Source of the DNA: Eutrigla gurnardus
Taxonomy: Eukaryota; Chordata; Actinopteri; Perciformes; Triglidae
DNA length: 64,000 nucleotides
Direction of reading: 5' to 3'
Assembly (NCBI GenBank): GCA_963514095.1
Contig: OY741265.1
Location: forward strand, 28,788,790-28,852,789
A program made the position numbers and the translations under genes. Below are positions 56,913 to 64,000 of this stretch, in pieces (position 1 is the first letter of the stretch; each line of letters begins with the position of its first letter). A model generated the notes under the pieces. That model worked only from the letters and a program-made list of their open reading frames with translations, was not told the origin of the DNA and searched no databases.

Positions 56913-57393
56913 AGGTTTCCATCGGGACATGTGGTGTCCAACACTCATGGTTGAAAGTATTTGTTTTTGGAACCGTCCATCTATAAGTAATCTTACTCAA
57001 TATTTAATATGACATCACCAGCACTGGACTTGACAAAGTCACATCATTGGGGTAATTAGTGTGTCCACTATGAAAAAGGAACCCTATTGACTTTCCATTG
57101 TCATTGCTTTTGTGCTGAGGGACATTAAAAAATGGCTATTTCACACCACTGCCGTGGGATTGAACTGGATAGACACACCTGTTAGTGCAGATATTCACTG
57201 TTGGTTTGGGTGTGATCATGGAATATGTTGACAAGAAGAAAAAGCTTTTTAAAAGCAGTTCGACCCACCAGATGTTATCTATTTGCAAATTTGAGATGAA
57301 CAGCTTTGAAATTTGGATTCAAAGCAAAACAAGTTAGTGGTTATAAGCTTTAGCCTTCTAAACATGGAAACATGTTTGTTCTGCCATTCAGCT
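56913..57393. other. Non-coding DNA, no recognised feature
   Basis: Nothing recognised. Confidence 0.45.
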
Positions 57394-58380
57394 TTAAAGG
57401 CCCCATATTAATAAAAACAGGTTTTCTTTGGTCTCTACACCTATACACTGGTCCTCCCTGAGCCTGTCAACTCCCAGAATGAGGAAAACAAGCGACTCCT
57501 GCATGGTCTCTGCAGACCCCCCACTGGTACAATGGCGCTCCTACAGGCTGTTCAGATTCAGCTCCTGTTGTTACGTAACAAAGGGAGTAATTTGCATAGA
57601 CCGAACTCCTCTGATGATAGGAGATATCCGAGAGGGGGCGTTTCGCAACACAGCAGGGAGAGCACAGCTCGACTTACCGGTTGTGGCGCTGGGTGATCCG
57701 GCTGGTGAAGCTGGAGACAATCCTCCCTGTCTCACGCGCTCTGGTGCATCTTCACTGCATCCTCCGGTCGGACAGAAACCGGGGGCGCATGTCGGACAGA
57801 GCGCCATGCACAACGGTCTGGGTCTGGTCTCTTGCGTTTCATTTTTAATGACAATGTGCCGGCTACGGTCCGTGTTAGCTTGTATGTGTGCTAACCACTT
57901 CACATCGGACTGCTATATTAACGAGGGTCAGTACAAAGCTGGCTTTGCCTCGACACTGACCCTCATAAAAGGATCTGTCCCAACGGGACCCTGCTACTTC
58001 ACCTGAGACACATAGACAAGCCATAGCGCCATAGCATTTAAAGGTGCAGACACAGAAACAGCCTGTTCTCAGAGCTCATTTGAGCTACTTTTAGACAGCT
58101 GAAATACAGAACTGCATTCATGGGATGTTTGATGGAAAGGACATCCTGAAGTTTAATGACAAGATGTGCATATGAACAAGATGTACAGGGAATTGTTGTC
58201 TTAAAGGTCCCATAATATTATACTGTTTTTCATCAATCCCACACAGCTGTCAGAGGTCCAACAACACTGGATTCGATATGCATTGCCCCAAACCCATCCA
58301 TGGTCCTGAATTTCAGCACAATTAGATACACAAACACAGAATGTACACACCCACACAGAGCCAGCTTTGGACAGAAAAGT
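57394..58380. mobile_element. Two TTAA-type element starts (AGGCCCCATATTA, AGGTCCCATAATA)
   Basis: TTAA at 57394-57397 is followed by AGGCCCCATATTAATAAAAACAGG. A second TTAA at about 58202 is followed by AGGTCCCATAATATTATACTG. Both resemble the same abundant teleost terminus, in the same orientation. Right ends were not identified. The 192-codon frame at 57428-58006 inside has no family features and is taken as non-coding. Confidence 0.45.
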
Positions 58381-58628
58381 GAGTGAACGCCCCTCTCCCA
58401 CTCTCTTCATGAACACTGTTACTCCAACGTTAAACCACGCGGTGCTGGCACGCTACGATAAACCAATAAAACCACATAAATGGCTAAATAAATATCGCCA
58501 CAGGGTGGCCTGCAAATATTATGAGAAGCTGGTTTTTACTGACAACGGGAGGAAAGGGAAGCTGTGTGTCTATGTGGGTGTGTTCCATGTATACTCACAT
58601 CTGTGAGATACTTTAAGTGTGTGTATCC

Positions 58629-58633
<5 letters not shown>

Positions 58634-58682
<49 letters not shown>

Positions 58683-58685
58683 CTC

Positions 58686-58731
<46 letters not shown>
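58634..58731. repeat. (CT)n-(GT)n microsatellite
   Basis: About 54 nt (CT)n then about 40 nt (GT)n. Confidence 0.97.
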
Positions 58732-58734
<3 letters not shown>

Positions 58735-58819
58735 TTAGGTATTTATCGTTTTTTTCTCCTTTGTGTGTTTTTGTATTCTTGTTTATAAATACATCGATGT
58801 CTGAATGTGTTTGTCTACC

Positions 58820-58822
<3 letters not shown>

Positions 58823-58873
<51 letters not shown>
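58823..58873. repeat. (GT)25 microsatellite
   Basis: Pure (GT)n, about 90 bp after the previous tract. Confidence 0.97.
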
Positions 58874-58876
<3 letters not shown>

Positions 58877-59682
58877 AAGCTATGCTAAGCTGTGTAAATG
58901 TGCAATAGAATAATTAAGCAAGTTTTTTTTTTTGTTAAACAAACAAAATAAGACTTTATTAACCCCCAGTTCTTTTGTTGGAAGCCCAAGGATAAACCGG
59001 AGAACTCTTCAGTTCACAGTATTTATTCAGGTCACAGGTAAAGTATGGCAGGCCTAGGCTCGGAGTGGCAGAGCTCCTACAGGATCTCAGTCAGAGCGAG
59101 CCCGTTTCTTGGTGCTGGTCACAATTGATCTTTTTGGGCTGGGACTGCCCTGTACAGAGGTCAAACTTGCACGCAACCTAGTCTTACTGGTCAGTTTTCT
59201 CTGACGTGAACTTCTAGGATGTGATATGAAACCTGTGTGAGCGTTGTCCATCAGGCGTGTATCTATTCTAGCAAACCTAACTGTTAGATCAAAGAGGGCC
59301 TTGAAGATTCTATGGGTTCCTGCTTATCAGGTTAACTGTCACTCTGATTTAATGAGCACAACCAGTGATTTATATGAGTTCAGTAAAAAAGTATAAATCT
59401 AAAGTGAGCAAAGAGCCAATTCTAACAATTAGACTAGACTTTATTGTCATTCAGTGTGCAACAAGTGAACACAGAACGACATTTCGTGTCGGAGGCTCAG
59501 CACAGAATTTAAATATAAAAGTATATCAAAAGAATAAATACCAAAAACAGAAAAATACTGAAAAGTGCATTGCAATTAGTAAAACTGACATGTGGAGTTA
59601 GGTCGTGTAATTAGTTACGAGGAAAAAAGGTATTCGGTATAAATGACAATTTGAGTTACATTATGATGTAAATTATAACATT
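58874..59682. other. Non-coding DNA with a repeat scrap
   Basis: About 59430-59500 (TAGACTTTATTGTCATTCAGTG... GACATTTCGTGTCGG) matches the wording of a common fish retroposon 3' region. No gene. Confidence 0.4.
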
Positions 59683-60692
59683 ATCATGGTCAGTGTTGGG
59701 AGTAACGCGTTACAAAAGTAATACATTACTGTAATGCATTACAGTTTGCTAGGTAACGCGGTAATGTAAGGCATTACAAAAGAAAAACTGGTAATATTTT
59801 ACTCGGTACAAATCTCAGTAACACGCGTTACAATGCATTTTAAACCCGAAATCAATTGACTCTACATTCGCGATCGCGAGATGGGCATACGCTCCACTTT
59901 TGGAAAAGTGTGAAAGCCGGTCCGTGTAACTCTACACTATGTTAATTAAGCGCTGTTGTTAGCAGGCTCCATGAGCTGGACACCGACTCATGGAGCGGCT
60001 CCCGGTCGGTCAGAGCGCAGCCGACCCGGCACACCGAGGATCAACAGCTGAGGGGCGGCGAGGAGGCGGAGGCTCCGATTCTCCCCGTCGGTTTTGAACC
60101 GCTTTTATGTCCGCGTCATAACGCTTTTGGTGCGAGTTTAAAACAGTAGGTTTACTTCAAAACGCGAGCGTCAGACGCGTTAATGAACAGTGTTTTAGAG
60201 CTCCCCCTAAATGTCTCAGGTAGGCTTTCAGGTAATTTCGCAGCATAACACAGCGCCTTCTAGGTCATTAAAAAAAGACGTACGGACAATCTGGAATGAA
60301 AAATGTCACTGTTATTTCATTCCCCAATACCATTCATGAACACAATATCTAATATCAGTTAACGAGTCGTTTTCCGTTTCTGTTTTCCGTTTTTAAAACC
60401 AATAACGGGATACGAGTCATGTTCCGGTTTTCGTTCTTTTATTTTGAAGCGAAAAACATCACATCCTGCTGTGTAATGAGCTGCATTGAACACAAGATCT
60501 ATTGAGAACAAAAAATCCATATTTCCTTTTATTTTGGCGAAAAGTAATGCAAAAGTAATGTAAAAGTAGTGTAATGCCTTACAATTCAAAGACAGTAATA
60601 TTGTAATGTAACTAATTACTTTGAAATGACAGTAACAAGTAATAAATAATGCATTACACTTTTGAAGTAACTTGCCCAACACTGATCACGGT
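59683..60692. mobile_element. Non-autonomous hAT transposon, 994 bp, with 8-bp target duplication
   Basis: The element 59691-60684 begins CAGTGTTGGGAGTAACGCG and ends CAAGTTACTTC...CAGTGTTGGG in reverse complement (CCCAACACTG at 60675-60684). Flanks ATCATGGT (59683-59690) and ATCACGGT (60685-60692) agree at 7 of 8 positions, the length expected of hAT transposase. The subterminal regions are rich in GTAACGCGTTAC/GTAATGCATTAC motifs, possible transposase sites. No coding capacity. Confidence 0.9.
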
Positions 60693-62311
60693 GTTCAGAT
60701 GTGATCTTGGAACGGAATTTGAATGAATCCTGTTGTTTGGAGGAGATGCTTTCACATGAATATAAAATATATATTTGAGAGGGATTGAACAAGAAAGAGC
60801 TCCGAGTTCTGTGTGGAAGCAACTCAACCTGTCATTGACCAGCAGAGTGATGAAGGTAGAAACTGTAGTAACAGAAACAGAACTGAGCCCTCAGACACAA
60901 CTGAGTCTCTTATCTGTTGGTCCACGTTTTAGTCCACTACAAGAGGACTGAGTCTGGTTCGTTTAAAGAGAACTATATGTGAAAACACCCGTAGTTCCTG
61001 GTCTTTATGCTAAGCTGCCGTAACCGTCCACTGGCTTTACTTTCATATTGAGCAAACACACATGAGAGAGGTATGAATCTTCATCTTCAGCATCAAACTC
61101 CTAGCAACAAATAATAGGGAATAAGTGTTTCCCAAAATGTGGTTCAGACGACTGACGTGCATTACACGCACCATAACCTGCTGAGTCACCGGGAGACTCC
61201 TAATCATGGTCGTATTTAAAGGTAGATAATTTTCACTTCCACTGTATATTCAGGTCTGTCCAGCCATCTGGAGTGTGGGCAGCGGTGTCACAGTCCTGCT
61301 CCTCACCGCAGACTTTTTCCTTGTTTAAGCAGATCACTGAAGTGTGCAGGCAGATCAAAAGGCCGTGTCCAATATCCTGTGGTTTCTATATACAGGTCCG
61401 GATCAGACCGGTCTCCTGAATGCACATGTTTCTATACTTATATTAAATGCATCACACACAACTGTACAACTGCAGGATAGATTTGGTTACACTTAATCCT
61501 CAAGAACTGACACTAAATCTAATAAATCCTGAAGACGTGGGGCTTGTCCTCATTTTCTCACAATTTTTTTTTTATTTTGATCCAAAATCTCTCCGGCTTT
61601 TGCTCTGCTTGGTTTGCTCACACGAGTCAGCTCGACCAAAATCTCAGCACTGCACAAGCTGTTGTGAATTTATCGTTTCAGACTGATGAACACCACCTGT
61701 GTATGTGCACACCTGTGTTGCTCTGCCTCTGGGCAAGTTTTATTCAGAAAAATGTCACCTCATAGCAAACTAGGCATTTACAACACGGATGCTTATAAAA
61801 GATTATTTGTTCTGTACACGACGACAAGTCCACTCGCCGATAAGTTCTCCTTATCCTTCATACGCGCCACGTCAGAATGAATCTGGGTTTCAGAGACACA
61901 CAAAGAGACCTTTGGATGGCACTTTTTTCCCCAGACTTCTTTTCTCTCCCAACATGAAACACTGATTAGGACACGAAACACAGTGTTCTGGTTACATCTA
62001 CCCACATGCACTCTTCGTTAGCCGACCTTTAGCCTCATTAAAGGATTCCATCTCTGGCTTATGTAACTGAACCACAGCTCTTTTGTCTCTTACAGCTGAA
62101 ATGTGACCATTTCCTGATAATATAATTCCATAATAATGTTTTCCAGCTTTTTTATTTTCAACCATATTGTATGCATCTTCTTTACTCGTTGCTCCATTTA
62201 TTTTTTTAAGAACCCTTATGTTCCCCAAAACCACCCAACTAAAAGTTGTGCAAATTCAAAAGCATTCGGGTGCCATCATTTAAAGGTTTATACGCTAAGT
62301 CTGGCAGCGTG

Positions 62312-62313
<2 letters not shown>
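60693..62313. other. Non-coding DNA, no recognised feature
   Basis: Frames of 80 codons or fewer without recognisable domains. No RNA gene or complete repeat seen. Confidence 0.45.

Positions 62314-62351
<38 letters not shown>
62314..62351. repeat. (CT)n microsatellite
   Basis: Pure (CT)n, about 38 nt. Confidence 0.95.
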
Positions 62352-62355
<4 letters not shown>

Positions 62356-62396
62356 TCTAGTGGTTTCCCTTCCCTGTGCCACTTGTCTGTTCTCCC

Positions 62397-62397
62397 C

Positions 62398-62428
<31 letters not shown>

Positions 62429-62429
62429 T
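62397..62429. repeat. (TGTC)8 microsatellite
   Basis: Eight TGTC units. Confidence 0.95.
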
Positions 62430-62850
62430 ATTCAGGGCCTGGTCTCCCAGGGTCCTCCTTCCACCTGTGGCTCTGGAGTTCCCACCTGGCACTCTGCACA
62501 GCTGCAGGAAATCATCTATTCACCTGATCCACGCTGCTATAAGCTCGACCTCAGTGGTATTACTTGGTGAGCCACCTTTTGTGTTTAGTCTGTTCTTCTT
62601 ATGTTCAGTTAATTCTCCTGGGGCCCAGGTCGAGTCCATGGAGGAGGATTCACTCCCCTGCTGCATCCTGGTCATCGTGTTGTATCCACTTCCTCCTGTC
62701 TAGATTTTGTGCTCAGCTCACCCTGAAGATCTGCCTTCACTCTACACTGGAGAATCGGATTCATTCATCCATTCACATACTCTGGAATAATAACCTTTGG
62801 AACATTAAACATGTTTATTATAACTCTCCTGAGTCTTGAATCCAGGTTAA
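62430..62850 (+). repeat. Probable retroelement 3' region
   Basis: CCTGATCCACGCTGCTATAAGC, then ATTAAACATGTTTATTATAACTCTCCTGAGTCTTGA. The closing AACTCTCCTGAGTC-type phrase and generally C-rich style resemble a dispersed fish repeat. Boundaries and class are uncertain. Confidence 0.35.
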
Positions 62851-62959
62851 GTGTTTAAGTACAACAAATTCTTCTGAAACTATGAATTCATACATGCACA
62901 GAAGGATAACAGGGGGGCAAAAGTGTCAGGGGCCCCTTGGCTTACACGTACAAAATGTC

Positions 62960-63230
62960 ACTAAAAGACACACCACAAAGAGACACAAAACAACTACAAA
63001 GAGGCACAATACAACTACAAAAGACCACAAAGAGACACAATACAACTAGAAAGAGACATAATACAACTACAAAGAGACACAAAATGACAACAAAGAGACA
63101 CAATAACTACAAAAAGACACAAAGTGAAGACAACGACACACAAAACATCTACAAAGAGACACAAATTGACCTAAAAATTACACAAAATGACCACAGAGGT
63201 ACACAGAAAGACCTACAAACAAGTTATAAT
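62960..63230. repeat. Degenerate minisatellite, ACAAAGAGACACAAAACAACT-type unit
   Basis: About twelve imperfect units of 18-23 bp. The absence of T keeps a 98-codon frame open (62937-63233), but its KRHNTT-like product is simply the repeat. Confidence 0.9.
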
Positions 63231-63343
63231 TGAGACAAGGGAACTACAAGGGGCTTCAAAGATTGCAAAAAGCGCTGAAACAACCACAGACAAAAAAAAA
63301 CATTGAACTTGACCGATCAACTACAACAACATAACAACAAGTG

Positions 63344-63600
63344 TTAAATGGTCCTCATTTATATAGTGCTTTTATCCAAAGCACTTTACAGGAATGACTG
63401 ACATTCACCCATTCATTCACATATTCACACACCGACGGCAGAGTCAACCACGCAGGGCGACAGCCAGCTCGTCAGGAGCAATTAGGGTGAGGTGTCTTGC
63501 TCAGGGACACCAGGCACTCAGCTAGGAGGAGCTGGGGATGGAACCAGCAATCTTGCGGTTACCAGCCAACCCGCTCTACCTCCTGAGCTAATGCCCCCCA
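63344..63600 (-). mobile_element. tRNA-derived SINE, - strand, with A and B boxes
   Basis: Read on the - strand it starts GGGGGGCATTAGCTCAGGAGG, where TAGCTCAGGAGG is a pol III A box. GCTGGTTCCATCCCC follows about 40 nt later and contains the B box GGTTCCATCCC. The body includes GTGTCCCTGAGCAAGACACC and the 3' end is AAAGTGCTTTGGATAAAAGC then ACTATATAAATGAGGACC. It is a different family from the 42848 SINE. No target duplication seen. Confidence 0.85.
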
Positions 63601-64000
63601 AATCTTAGAGGCTCAACAACTATAAAGTCTGTCTCTTATGTTAATGTCGGAGAGGTGGTGGGACCTTTTGCATGTCTGTGTTCATGTCCCATTATCTCAT
63701 CATCCGCCCATGTTAACAGGAAGTCATGTGGACCCACAACTTGTTTCCTCATCGTGTAAAGTCAATTTCTCTTTATTTATAAAGTCCAATATCGCAAAAC
63801 AAATTTACCTCAAGGGGACTCGGTCCTTAGACCCTCGATTCAGATAAAGAAAAGGGGAAAATGGAAGAAAGCTCAGGCAACGATGGCGACAGTTTTAAGA
63901 GTCATAAGATATCGACAGCGTACAACACTGTTCTCTCCAGAGTATAGGACATTATTAACATTACATTTTCTGGATTGGCAGCAGTTATTTCATTCCTATC
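63601..64000. repeat. Repeat scrap and non-coding DNA at window edge
   Basis: About 63765-63850 (TTTATAAAGTCCAATATCGCAAAAC... GGTCCTTAGACCCTCGATTCAG) has the wording of a common teleost interspersed repeat. No gene is seen up to the edge. Confidence 0.4.

Noticed and set aside
57428..58006. 192-codon open frame, the longest outside gdf5 coding frames
   Set aside because: No recognisable domain, starts next to a TTAA transposon end, has Cys/Ser/Pro-rich random-looking composition and no splice or promoter context. Treated as chance coding in repeat DNA.
62937..63233. 98-codon Lys/Arg/Thr-rich frame
   Set aside because: Product of the T-poor minisatellite unit, with no other coding evidence.
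63344..63600. tRNA gene on the - strand (A and B boxes)
   Set aside because: The sequence cannot fold into a full cloverleaf with a matching acceptor stem and is followed by a SINE body; it is a tRNA-derived SINE.

Overview
This is a stretch of nuclear DNA from a vertebrate, almost certainly a ray-finned fish (probably a spiny-rayed teleost). The evidence is one spliced gene for a BMP/GDF growth factor, AT-rich non-coding DNA, dense simple repeats of the (CA)n, (GA)n and (TA)n kinds, and tRNA-derived SINEs and TTAA- or 8-bp-TSD DNA transposons of types common in teleosts. Nothing bacterial or plasmid-like is present. The species assignment is inference; no database was searched. The only intact gene I can support is gdf5 on the + strand. 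Coding exon 1 is 29607-30486, one 4.2-kb intron follows, coding exon 2 is 34724-35712, and a poly(A) signal lies at 36387. The deduced protein has 622 residues: signal peptide, long low-complexity pro-region, RRMRR furin site and a seven-cysteine knot domain with exactly the GDF5 spacing. Two gene remains were also recognised: a decayed TRIM (RING/B-box/coiled-coil/SPRY) gene on the - strand at 19396-20650, and the C-terminal part of a broken non-LTR retrotransposon ORF at 54722-55135. Layout: 1-9 kb is non-coding, with a TTAA-element end at 1938, a SINE tail with a perfect 12-bp target duplication at 6198-6327 and a small TTAA MITE at 8339-8716. At 11.0-13.8 kb a long foldback element sits inside another element. 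At 14.7-18.0 kb a solo-LTR-like element has inserted, reversed, into another copy of itself. At 19.4-20.7 kb is the TRIM pseudogene. At 21.45-23.86 kb is a 23-bp minisatellite of about 105 units with higher-order duplications. At 24-28.7 kb is non-coding DNA upstream of gdf5, at 28.7-36.4 kb gdf5 itself, and at 36.4-64 kb a gene-poor 3' flank of dispersed repeats, microsatellites, a 767-bp TTAA element, a complete non-autonomous hAT element (59691-60684) and several SINEs. The gene acts alone here: gdf5 encodes a secreted joint and skeletal morphogen, and its usual vertebrate neighbours are not recognisable in the window. Flanking non-repetitive stretches (about 26.4-26.8, 38.9-39.1, 41.4-41.7, 44.4-44.75 and 48.2-48.45 kb) are the best places to look for its enhancers, but that is inference from their complexity and motifs only.
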